A program made the translations under genes and the position numbers. The notes under the pieces are model-generated. The model saw only the letters and a program-made list of their open reading frames with translations. It had not been told where the DNA came from and did no database searches. DNA of 64,000 bases, taken from assembly GCA_051294375.1 (NCBI GenBank), contig CM119267.1:23646257-23710256 (forward strand), given 5' to 3'. The stretch is from Paraspadella gotoi. Its lineage: Eukaryota; Chaetognatha. The stretch's first letter is position 1; every line of letters starts with the position of its first letter. Shown piece after piece: positions 10,480 through 21,500 of this stretch.

Positions 10480-10751
10480 TATTACATCTCTTTTTATACT
10501 AACTTTTTAAAACTTAGACTCCAATGTTAGTTGGCGTTTAGGACCGTTTGGCGATATTAAAAACTTTTTTGTTCGTTTGTAGGTTTGTTTTAAATTTTGA
10601 AAAACTTTGGATAACCGGGTGCGTTAATGTTTACAGTTTATATATTTGATTTACTTTACATCATATTTAATGGATAAATTTAACGATGAAATTAAGCAAT
10701 TACTTCTTTCATGATTCGAAATTATCTTAATACGACTACGAGAAATAGAGA

Positions 10752-10782
<31 letters not shown>

Positions 10783-11146
10783 TATATACAAAGAAATCAT
10801 TATAATTCAGTTAAGAAAAAGGGTCATTCAAATCACCTTCAAAATAGCTCCTGGCGATTCCGTAAATGTATTCACTTTAAACATTTGATGCATTCTACGC
10901 CATTTTATATCGGTTTTAATTATAATATAAAATAAAAGAAACCTATCTGAAGAGTTGCAGGTCAAACAAAAAAGCCAATCCATCTGATATTTTTTATAAA
11001 TTTTTTATTACTGAATTAGAAAAATGTAATAAAGAGACATTTTTAAATTTCAACTTGTATCCTTAAAAAATGAAACGTTTTTAAACTTTAGCCTTGAATT
11101 CTTCCTAACTGGAATGCGTTTATCAAAATTTCTCTCTATTACTAGT
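10480..11146. other. AT-rich DNA, no gene seen
   Basis: Contains a short GA run (10755-10783) and otherwise unique AT-rich sequence. No splice-bounded open frame was found. Confidence 0.5.
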
Positions 11147-11744
11147 AGTTAAAAGTTTGATTTGGTCTTTTCATTCCAATAATATAAAAGGAAGTAACAT
11201 AATATTTATTTATTAAAAGATTCTGCTATTTTAGAACATCTTTTTGATTGCACTAATACCTGTCAATTTCCTGACCCAGGGGTTATTTGGGATGAATGTA
11301 AAATATTAGAACAAGAAAATAATAAATTAAAAAGATTGTCCTTAGAAAGTATTCATATTAAAAAGAATAAACTTAAAACAGTAAATAGAAATGAAGGAAA
11401 TTTGAGCACTGAATGGGATAAGGCTCTTAAGGTCACCTTTGAAAAGACAAAAACCATTTGGTTTAAGGTCATCTCAAGCCTATAGAATTCAAAGGCAGAG
11501 AAGAGAAGAAATGGCCAGAGTGAGGAGAATGGATTTTCAGCCAAATAGAAGAGTAGAAACCTTACCTAAAACTGTTTTGTAAATTTTGTGTTATTTTGTT
11601 ATGCACCTTTGAGGGAGACAGAAGTCTCTGAAGATCAGTGCTTATTTAAAAATAAATATTATGTTACTTCCAGAAATAATTTGTTTTCCTTTTATATTAT
11701 TGGCATGAAAAGACCAAATCAAACTTTTAACTACTAAATCTTCT
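11147..11744 (+). mobile_element. Penelope-like element remnant (GIY-YIG endonuclease C-terminus)
   Basis: An 88-codon frame at 11219-11485 reads SAILEHLFDC, a spacer, then CKILEQENNKLKRLSLESIH IKK, N-x2-EGNLSTEW. This is the order expected for the C-terminal part of the GIY-YIG endonuclease of Penelope-like retroelements (SAIxEH...H, ILxxE...RxxxES.xI). The catalytic GIY-YIG start and the reverse transcriptase are absent. The fragment is flanked by inverted repeats (11147-11218 and about 11643-11744) sharing GGAAGTAACATAATATTTAT and TTTGATTTGGTCTTTTCAT. Inverted terminal sequence is known for some Penelope-like copies. It is a dead, 5'-truncated copy. Confidence 0.7.
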
Positions 11745-12393
11745 GCCAAAATCATGACTCTCAAACAAATAAGTCTCTCTATTACATTTTTACAAATGTT
11801 TTTAAGATTGCTAATCAAATTTTTAAATCAAATTCAAATTCAGTGTAGATTCATTGTAGCTTGAATTTCTTTACCATCTATTTAACTGAAGATTTTGTTC
11901 ATGACTAGAAAACCAACTAAGTAACAAGATTAATTGTTTAATTCTCCCCTTCTAAATTATCCCTTACCGTGTTTTAACTTCTTACCTAAAATTTTTTAAC
12001 AACCAGAGTGAAAAACAAATCTTTAAAAAATGTGCTTACCCATTTAACTTGACAATTTTGTTATTTACTGATTTAAAAAAAAAGATTTAAAACAGAATGT
12101 TTACATATAAATAAAAACTTATTTTTTTGTGATTACTGATTACTATAATGTATTTCTCGATGTATTAGCTCTAATACATCAATGATTACGCATTGTTATG
12201 GTGAATGACCTTTCCTCTTAAAATTTAAACCATAAAAATCTTCCATCTGTTCGCAGTTTGCGTCTAAATTATAATTTCAAATAGAATTACACTTGTAATC
12301 AACATTTTGAAAAGAGTAAAATCTTCAAATAGTATAATGTCATCTTTAAAAAGAAATCCGTCCCGCCGCCCCCCAATTTTTTTCCGGAAATCT
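11745..12393. other. AT-rich DNA, no gene seen
   Basis: Unique AT-rich sequence between the Penelope-like remnant and copy C. It probably includes the 3' untranslated region of copy C. Confidence 0.5.
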
Positions 12394-13585
12394 CTACGAT
12401 CCGGCGCCGGATCGCGTTGCCGAGACGACGACGCCGACGCCCACGAAGGCGACGACGACGACGAAGCCGTTGAAGCCGGAAAAATGAATCGGCGCCGAAC
12501 ACCTCAATCCACTTTTCGTGCAATTCTTGCAGGACGCCGTGCAGATGCCTGAGTGGGACTCTATGGTTGAAGGGAAGGGGGGTAGGATTGATTGTTAATC
12601 GATTGAGTCATTGATTGATTGATAGATTAATAATTTGCGAAAATATTCGATAGAAATAGAAATATTTAGGACTAAGCTCTGACGAACAAAGCCAGAGGTT
12701 TTTTTAATATATTCTTATACCGGCCAAGGTAGAATGATGGCAATAATAATGAATGATGGCAAGAATGATGGCAATAATCATACAATTGAAACATTCTTTG
12801 AAATATTTTCCACTTCATCGATAGGGAAGCCAGGTACTCTGGGAGTGAATAAACGGGACTGTGAGAGAGTCTTGATTGAAAGCTTGCAGGGACCTGCTAT
12901 GTCATTATCTTGTAAGAGTGATGGAGGCCTTAAACCACCAAAGCCTGTCCAAAGTCAGGGGCAAGATAGCTTATTTATTAAATGAATGGATAATTTTTAT
13001 ATTGGTTGTACCAATTTCATAAATATAAATTTTCAAAAAAATCCAACCATAAATATAGAAAATATTAACCAAAATCTTCGGAAAATCCACCCCTTCTTTG
13101 GAAGATTTTCGCCATAGAAGATTTTTTCCCGAATCTGACTCCCGGTTGAAAACTCTTAGAATTCTGATCGTTAGCTCCTCTTTTATTTTTACTTTAAATA
13201 AAAAATTCACCAAAATGGACTCAATCTCTTCCTCGATCTCTAAGAACGACGTCGGCTCCTAAAATATTGGTTTGCGGCTGTGAAGGTTTTGAAGCCACGG
13301 GGTCACTGGCGAAGTATACTGATAAAGTATTACGCGAGATATGCGCATTTTTAATGTAAGCGGAACAGACCGACAGACAGACATACCCAGAGACCGACCT
13401 ACCGACCGACTGAAAAGCGACTCTTCGAGTAACTCACTGTTGTGCATGCAGCAACCGTCGCTGACTGGTGTCGAGTTAACGAGGAACGTGTGCTCGATGC
13501 AGTAGAAGTTCGAATAGCAATGGATAAAGTTTTCGCAGGAGATCAACGCAGCCAGCGACAGGACGAGTACAAAGCAGAGATTCAT
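12394..13585 (-). CDS. small secreted eight-cysteine protein, copy C
   Basis: Predicted 104-residue paralogue of copies A and B, function unknown. Exon 1 (13585-13438) has a signal peptide (MNLCFVLVLSLAALISC), HCYSNFYC, 15 residues, then DGCCMHN. The donor is GTGAGT, one base into a codon. Exon 2 (12560-12394) follows TTCAACCATAG and restores the frame with two bases. It carries GICTASCKNC, a last Cys six residues on, and the tail FVVVVAFVGVGVVV before a short polar end and TAG. The framework is C-x5-C-x15-CC-x9-C-x3-C-x2-C-x6-C. The intron (877 bases) contains a dispersed repeat. The tail could be a membrane anchor or GPI signal, though the last ten residues are polar. Exon structure, phase and Cys spacing all agree with copy A. 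Confidence 0.75.
12780..13027 (+). mobile_element. dispersed repeat, family 2
   Basis: The fullest plus-strand copy of a repeat of about 250 bp. Landmarks in order are TTTGAAATATTTTCCACTTC, GGGAGTGAATAAACG, GACCTGCTATGTCATTATC, GATGGAGGCCTTAAACCACC and the end AATTTTTATATTGGTTGTAC. Other copies are at 17684, 51977, 52101, 52420 and 55437. It lies in the copy C intron. Confidence 0.75.
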
Positions 13586-13639
13586 TGGTTGCGAAGAGAG
13601 ATGCTCCTTTTTTTTTTAAAGAAAGAATTAAGTTATTAA

Positions 13640-14585
13640 TTTTCTTTTTTTATGTTTGGTTTATATTAAGAGTTAGACAAAAGAAGTAATGATTGATTTT
13701 AAGGATATGATTTGGAATGGAAAATTTTTTGAAAAATTGGAGAGAGAAACTAAAAAAGTTACAAAACATGATTTTATTAAATTTAAATTAAATGAAATTA
13801 AGTGAAACGATTGTTTTCACATTCACAGTGTTAGAAACCATTATCGAAAAATTTAAAAAAAATTTTTGAGACTTTTGCAAGAAATTAGAACCTTCTTTTT
13901 TTAAGATACGGATGTTCTATATACAATGTACAATGTACAATATAATTAAAGATTAAGAAAAAACGTTGTTCACTTATGCATGTAAGCTAAAGCACATCAA
14001 ATGACTAAATTAGACAATAAAATTTTTCTGCAGGAAGTTTTATCAACAGCAATGTTACAGATCCTTGTATAAATTTACTGAACAATAAAAAGGTAAATAT
14101 GAACAATGCAAAAAAATGGCGGAAACTTCTCGTTAGATCTTGCTTAAGAGACAAGAGACAAAAACAAGAAAATATGAAACTTACAATTTTTTTTTTGTTC
14201 GTTTTGTTTTGTTTTTTGTCATTCTATGGGGAGGTTCACAAAACATTTAGTAAAATATTCAAAAAATTGAATGAGCGTTAGGTTTGTCATGGGAGAAAAT
14301 AATTTTGAAAATATACAGTTGTACAACATCAATATTTAAGTAAAATATGAGTAAGCGGCAAAATTACATTAAATTACTTTTAAAATTTTTTTTCTGGTTG
14401 ATTTTGATTAAATGTAATGTTAAAAAAACAAAAATTTTTAATTTATAATGTTTAAAGCAAAATAGTTTTTAATTTCAACAACGATTTTTTTACACAATTT
14501 ATAATGTAAATACTTATTGTACATATAAAACTTTGGCCAAAAAATAGGACGGAAACATCTGGAATCCCACGCAGGCTTAAACTTC
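13640..14585. other. AT-rich DNA, no gene seen
   Basis: Between the 5' end of copy C and the 3' end of the next minus-strand gene. Only short frames without splice support. Confidence 0.5.
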
Positions 14586-17141
14586 CTATTCGATCTCGCT
14601 CAAAAAAATCAACATCGGACAAAACAAGAGCAGAAAAATGAAGAAATTATTATTTTCCAACGATTTTTCTTCGAGATAAAAAAGTAGATCCCCGAATACC
14701 CGCGTCAGATTCATCAGCCTCGGGTCCGTCAAGCGAAACATCCTGAAATAGAAATCTACTATGAAATTAAATTCAATAGGAGCGGGCCGTTCAAAACTTG
14801 AGTCAGGTAAAAACAGAATTTTTTAAAAATGTTCAATTTTAATGCTTTTATTGTTGCTATTAATATTCCAATAAAAAATTATGTTTTGATTTTAAGATAA
14901 TTTTTAAAAAAATGATTGTTTTCAATATTTATTATTAAAATGCCATATTTGGTAGCAATTAAAAAATATTTGTATAAAAAAGTAATACTAATTTATGGCT
15001 AACCCTTTTATATGTTTAATTCCATTATAATTTTGTTAATTCTATATTGCAAACATCAGTCAGAAAAAGAAGTGTCAGCTATACTAACCTTTGGAAATCA
15101 CTTTTTCTTAATTCTATTTTAAAACTTTGACTTTAAAGTTTTGCTATATTCTACTTCCTGAACCAATTCAAATTTTTCTTGCACCAATCAAAAGCTCTTT
15201 AAAAGAACTGAAGAGACAGTAATTATTGTTATGTGTTAGTGACAGAACCGTTCAATATAAGCAGTCCCTGAGCTTCGGATCAGGCTGTAATAACGTGTTA
15301 CAGGCGGGTTAAGCGCCCCGTCCCTCTTAACTGCTAAGCGGCCACCGGGCTAGAACCCTGGACCTTTGGGTTGGGAGGCAAACGACTTGCCTCCGGCACC
15401 AATGGCCGCTGATGAACGGTTGGTGGATTTTAGTCCACCACAGAGCTATACTTTTCATATATATTTTCTCAATATTAAAAAAGAACTAGTGGTGTATTTA
15501 AAGCTACCTAGTGTCTTCTTTTTTTTGCGCCGCAGTGTATGATCAAAATATCGAGAAAAAAAAAATCAAACTTTGTGCAAGCAACTTTTTGCAAGCTAAT
15601 TGAATCTGATCTTTAAAATAATTTTAACCTTTCTTATCTATAAATAAATATTAAAAAAATAATATATGGGATATCGAATAAAAAAAATTTGGCTATTCAC
15701 ATTTTTAGAAAAATGTTTAAATTTTCGTTTGAGCAGGTGCTCATTTCAAATTTCTTACTGAGTTAGACTACCCCTACCTGAAGACTCTCGGCCGAATCAG
15801 CGCCTTCGTCCGAACGTCGGCGCAGAGCCGCGCCATTCGAAGCAGCGGCGCCGCGATCTGCGAAGTCAGGGCGCAGGGGCGCAATGCGTCGCAGATTTTG
15901 TGCTGGTTGCCTTCTAAAGAAACCTCAGAATAAACTGAGTCAAAAAAATTGCGTTTGGAAAAAGGGCTTTTCTTTGGGTGAACCAAAGAACCGGCAGAAA
16001 TATACAGGGTCAAGCCGAGAATTAGAGGCGCGACATTTTTTAACCGTTTGTGATCACAAAATGGGATTTTTGTGAAAAATACAATCGTAAGAAGGTAAAA
16101 TGGCGTGAGAGAAAGGCCCGACAAGAAATATAAGTTTTCCTTGACGAATATATAAGCCAATAGGTTAACTTGTATTGAATCCACATATGAAGATAAAAGC
16201 GTTGTTTCATCTGAAACTTCTAATGATTCACAAAGTTTCCTGAAATACTTCAGAGAAGATAATTCGCATTTTTGTAGCCATATATTCAGCATAGGAAACG
16301 AGACTAATGGGAGAACTAAACTTAATATTCCAATCAGGGAATTACAAAGCAGCTTGTGATTGTTCAAAAGCCAAAATAAGCGTTCTTTCATCAAACTACA
16401 AATAACTATCATTAAAAAAATTAAATAATAGTTAGATAGAAAAGATCCACATTTATATAAATTCGACTGAGCATCGGCGTGATGGTTTAATAAAAGAAAA
16501 CGTTCAACTTTTGTCTCGTCAAAATCTCGCGGTTTTTGATACACGAAATAATTATTTAACCCGTACCCGTCTTGTTTTTCCAAGACGACTTCTAAATTAA
16601 GAATACGAATAGAGTTGTACAAATTTATGTACAAAATAATACCAGAACTCGTCAAAAGAATTAACTTAAATAGCAAAATTTTCAAAAATCCCTTTATGAG
16701 AAGAAAAACCACTTGGTTGGTGAAGCTCAAGACCAACTCGCACCAAAACATGAGCGAAACTAAGCGAAAGTCGGGGTACAAAAGAAAATGATTGCCCATA
16801 CTTATAGTAACTAAGGAAGGGAACATTTCCATTTTGCTCCCGCTCTCTTGCGTAAAATTTTTAACGCAGTTTGGATCGAATTTGAAGTCATAATCAAAAA
16901 ACTTTAAGTTACTCCAGGTTTCTTGTTGAGCAATACCCATGGTCGAGTAACACAAAAAATGTTTAAATCTCATCTGTTGAGTTCGGTCCATCTTGAAAAC
17001 GAGAACTGGGAATACACGATGTTCCAACTTGCCAATTCCCCATTTCAACAGAACATATGTGGTTTTGTTGCTTTGTAATTTGGCGGCAAAGAAGAAAGAG
17101 AATAGAGCAAGGTTCAGCAGAGAGCAGATAATTTTTTGCAT
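14586..17141 (-). CDS. multi-pass membrane protein of unknown family, 506 residues
   Basis: Exon 1 (17141-15778) is a 454-codon frame ending at donor CAG|GTAGGG. Exon 2 (14742-14586) follows TTCTATTTCAG, restores the split Arg codon and adds 51 residues to TAG. The start has a signal-like hydrophobic segment (IICSLLNLALFSFFFAA). After about 100 polar residues there are roughly six or seven hydrophobic segments, including VVFLLIKGFLKILLFKLILL, LIFLMIVICSL, ILSLVLPLVSF, FYLLTIVFF and a final IFLLLFCPMLIFL. The stretch before the splice is GC- and Arg-rich (LLRMARLCADVRTK), unlike the AT-rich rest. I do not recognise the family; a receptor, transporter or channel is possible. The intron (about 1.0 kb) contains a tRNA-like element. 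The strong frame and matching splice phase make it likely real. Confidence 0.6.
15243..15435 (-). mobile_element. tRNA-derived SINE with 72-nt tRNA-like head
   Basis: On the minus strand 15409-15338 is exactly 72 nt and starts GCGGCCA and ends TGGCCGC, a perfect seven-pair acceptor stem. It contains GGGTTCTAGCCC, close to the B-box and T-loop, and CTCCCAA where an anticodon loop (CCC) would sit. The T-stem has a bulge and the anticodon stem a mismatch, and about 95 bases of GC-rich non-tRNA sequence follow. I therefore call it a tRNA-derived SINE rather than a working tRNA-Gly gene. Confidence 0.5.
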
Positions 17142-17332
17142 CTGTTTTGTTTTTTTATAGAGCTGAATTGTATATTATCATTTTATTTTAATAGAAGGCA
17201 TAAAAGAAATTTACATAAAAAACGATTGCAACTGCTAGTTTTCTTTTGATCCTTTGCCAGCAACTGTTCAAAGTTATACTAGCATTGTCTTGCTTTTTCT
17301 AACGCAGGTGAGAAATCACTAATACTGTGGTG

Positions 17333-17515
17333 AGGATAAGGTGCTAACTGGGCTGAAGAGGTATCTTCTGCACCTCCTCATCAGCAAGTCTTGGAATGGA
17401 ACCAGGCTGAAGGGTTTTCCACCAGCCAAAAGCGGTTTACAGCCGATCTCATGCTTCCCATAGAGAAGGTTCTATAGGATATTGTGCACAATGATCATGA
17501 GCTGATAGACTTCCT
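17333..17515 (-). mobile_element. SINE-like repeat, family 1
   Basis: The minus strand holds ATCAGCTCATGATC, GGCTGTAAACCGCTTT, TCAGCCTGGTTCC and the end CCCAGTTAGCACCTTATCC. It matches the body and tail of the copies at 5.6 and 51.5 kb. Confidence 0.6.
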
Positions 17516-17683
17516 CAGTAAAGATTTTTTATTACTCTAAACGAACTCAATATGATTGATATTTAATCATTTTATTAGTTAGAAAATTCTCTGACGTTTA
17601 TGTTCCTATGTATTAAATTGGGAATACAATCACAACAACTGGTGCGCTTGCTTTCCAGCAGAATTCAATTTCAAACTCATTGT

Positions 17684-17727
17684 TAAATGAATGGATAATT
17701 TTTATATTGGTTGTACCAATTTCATAT
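17684..17727 (+). mobile_element. tail of dispersed repeat, family 2
   Basis: AATGAATGGATAATTTTTAT followed by ATTGGTTGTACCAATTTCAT, identical to the 3' end of the copy at 12780-13027. The rest of the element is absent. Confidence 0.7.
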
Positions 17728-18524
17728 TATAATTTCTTTTATTCATTATTTAGTATAATGTCTAATGTAAAAATTTCTTATGAATATATTTCAAGGTTTA
17801 GTGAAATAACAGGAGCTTGCCAGATCAATTATCTTTTTTTTTCAAATCTGAAATATTTTCTATAAGTTTTAACTAGAAAAACTATAAAATGTGAAAAAGT
17901 TTTTGACATTCTGATTGCTCAGAAACATAATTTAATGTCCAATATTTGTAAGATAAACCCTAATTTTTTAACATTTTTATTTCTTTTCATAAAAATATAC
18001 ACGGTGACACACGACAACCTGCCGCTATAAAAAAAATCGTTTTTTAAGTATTAAATTATTATTAGCTATTTTAGCATAATCTTTTTAAAACTTTTTTATA
18101 ATACTTATATTATCATTATAGTTTAAATATGTTAGATATTTGAAAAATACATTTTAAGATTTTATTATTTCAATTTTGATTACCTTGATTATATTAAAGC
18201 TGGTTAAGCTTATTTTTATATTATAATATTTGTAAATATATAATTCTCTTAAAATTTTCAGGAGCTTTTAAAAGATATTAATATTGATACCTTTTTATAT
18301 AAAAATTTGTTAAAATATTTTGAGAAAATTACATAAAAAAATTGTATCTTTTCCTTTCTTGTTGTTATTATATGTTAATTTAAGTTGTAAGTTTAAAATT
18401 TTGTATAGTACAACAAATTTAATATTTAATTTGGGACATGTTTTGGTCTTTTCACTCTGTAGTACTTTTTTTATATGATTGGTGGTTTTAGTCAATGAGG
18501 TTCATTCACAACGAGGGTAGTAAG
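17728..18524. other. AT-rich DNA, no gene seen
   Basis: Very AT-rich. It probably includes the 3' flank of the XKR gene. No supported exon. Confidence 0.5.
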
Positions 18525-21500
18525 CTATACAATTTTAATTTTAATATTTTCGATGCTCAGTAAATTATTAAGTTTTGTTGATAATATACATCCCAGGCAT
18601 TGCTTAGCATCAACAATTGCTGAGCTATCTCTATCTCGCCAAATCCCAGTGAGAACAGCCCTCAACTCTGCTGGCGTAAAAGCGCGGAAAATCAAAAGGA
18701 TAGAGAGGAAAACAAACCAGGGACAGAAATCCACCGTCACTCTGTAAATAGAGACGAGGCCGAAGGTAACGCCTAAAACGCAATCAAGCGTTGCTAAGAA
18801 GCGACTGAGGATCTTTAACTGAACTTTCCCACAGCCAAGTAGTTGGCTCGAATCCGCAGATAACCTGGCTATGCTCATGGTGGAAAGAGCTATGGAAGCC
18901 AATTCAATGTAATTTTGAATGGCCCAACCACAACGATATTCAAAATGCGACACCATGTGGGTTCCCACAATTGATTTGCAGAAACATTTTATGTTCCTTG
19001 TACGGAATGTCTTGTTGGAGGAGACTACGAAGACATTGCCACTCTCTGAGGTGACACTCCTTGACGATTTTTTAAAAAGATCATTTGTAAAGCAAACCTG
19101 AGAAGGGACAAAAGGAATTTTGTTATTAAATGAAAACAAAAACAAATGAGAAAAAACTATCATCAGTAGGCCATAGTTATTATCAAAGGAAAAGTAAAAT
19201 TGTTTTAAACAAGGCTATAAAATTTTTTTATTTGTACCATTTAAGGAAAAACTCATGGATTTCGATGGTGAAATCAACCGAGGTTATATTTCTGAGAATA
19301 AAGGTGACGGTGAGACACACGCAGGAGTCTTGATCAATTCTACTGAAACTAAAACAAGCTAGGTCTAGATCGCCCGAGTCTCCGATCGAATTTGCTTTTG
19401 GTGGCTTGATACTCCTGCGATGGTACAGTAACATGATTGATACTTGGTACTTTATAAGTATACAAATGTGGGATTCGATCCCAATGGTACTGTCTGTTAA
19501 CTTTAACATATTGTGCGGAACTGTGTTTTTAAATTTTATTTCTGAGATAACAATGTCAAAGTTAAGTTCTTACCATTTATGATACTATCTTCAATTTTGA
19601 AATATTTTTCTGTCCAAAATATTTAATCCAAATGAGTCCTCATTTTTCACTTTTTTAATTTTAAATAATTTATTTATTTTAAAATAAATTTTATTAAAAA
19701 TTATGTAAAAATATTTTAAATTGTTATAAATTATTTAAATTTTAATTTTTATAAATTCGGTGCATTAATAAAATGAAATAAACAAATATAAAAAAAACAA
19801 AAATTAATAAAAATATGCTAATTAATTTGATATTTAAATTCTATTATTTGAAGTTGTGAGCGATTGAATCATTAAACCTGAACAAAATGGTTGCTATTTA
19901 TTCTATAAATTATTATTAAATCAATTAAAAAGTAATATGAACAAGGTAAGTTGATAATTTGGTCTATACTTGTGCGCTTATTCATTATAATAAATTAAAG
20001 TTTTTCGATCTGGTATTGGAGCAGTAAACTTTTCTTAACAGACAGTACCATTGGGACACACTGTATAGTGTATAATAATCATTGTAACATATCTCAAATA
20101 ATTCTTTTTTCTAGAGTGGAAAGTATATCATACCCAATGAAAAAATCTTCCAAACATATTTCGAATATCTTTTAAAAAATAACTCCAAAGCACAGGTCAT
20201 AATAACCTTTTTCAAGCACACACATCGAGCATGCGTACTATAGAATACCTCCTTTGATCCCCTTGTCCACTCCAAAGCCGCAGCCGCAACTTGAAGGAGA
20301 AGTTGAGGAAAAGATTCCAGAAGTACTTGTATAAATTGGAGGTTTGAGTCCAATCGTCGCTTCAATGCAAATGATTTACCTTAAATGATTGATTGATAGA
20401 GTGATTAATATAATTGATTTAATTGGTTTTGTTAGAATATATAGATTGATTTACTGAGTTGATTTTTATTAACAGATTTGATTAAATAGAAACTCGCATG
20501 ATGGGAAGAAGAAGATACTCCCAAGAGGGGTTGTCTCTAACTTTTTAACTTCTTTTAGATCGAGTAGATAACTCACATTATTATTAATATTCTATCTCCA
20601 TCATAATATATCTTTTCAGATTTGTAGTGAAAAAAATGGTCTAAGGCAAGCAGTAAAAATGATTGATCTCATATGAGGCATACTAAGCTTTTGTTATTGC
20701 TGTACAATGTGATCCTTTATAAAATCTTTGATTTTTCTTTTTTTGGATTTTTTTGATACTTGATACTGATAATACATCCGAAGGTATATAAAAATATTCA
20801 TTTTGTTCATAGAAAGGTTACCCAGAGCTTTATGACTTTTACTAATGCTGTGCAAAAAAAAGAGGACACCCAAAAACATTATGAAAAGAAATTAAGTTAG
20901 ATTCCTTTAAAATGAAAGATATTATAAGTAAATAATATTCATGGAAAAAGGAACTATTGGTGTAAATTTGGTTAATACGTGGCTATCCGTTACGAATACA
21001 AAGTACAAAAAATTAAGGTACTTGTAACCTCTTGTGTTTGAGGTGCTGTAGCTCTGGAATGATTGGACCCATTTTATTTTAAGTTACACAGATGGATTCC
21101 TCATTCAAAAGTCTTTATTTACCATTCATAATATTTAAGAAAACATAAATACAATGCCCATAAATTAAGGCTAAAAAGTATTTTCGGTTTTTGGCAGATG
21201 TTTTGACTTTGTAAATCTAATATTTTGATGAAGACTTACAACTAAGTCAAAACATGTTTAAACCACCGTACAAAGGACCGATTGTAAGCCCCACGCTTTA
21301 AATTTTTCCAACTCCTCACCGGCCCAGCCAATCTAGTATACCGGTAGAAAGCCTACCGCCGGATCCGGAGTTCCGTAAAGCAAGGCAAATAATAGAAAAA
21401 TCTCCCAGACCCACGGAGCACACAAAGTGTGGGGCGACCTCCTGTCTTCCCTGTCACTTTAACATGTGTGTTTGCAACTATGGTAAATATAGAAAATTAA

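Noticed and set aside
12307-12552. Plus-strand Asp/Arg-rich frame
   Set aside because: Antisense to exon 2 of copy C; the acidic run is the complement of Val codons.
19228-19509. 93-codon minus-strand frame within the last XKR intron
   Set aside because: It overlaps the end of the MITE-like element, and no exon choice through it keeps the XKR phase; the direct junction from exon 4 to exon 5 fits.
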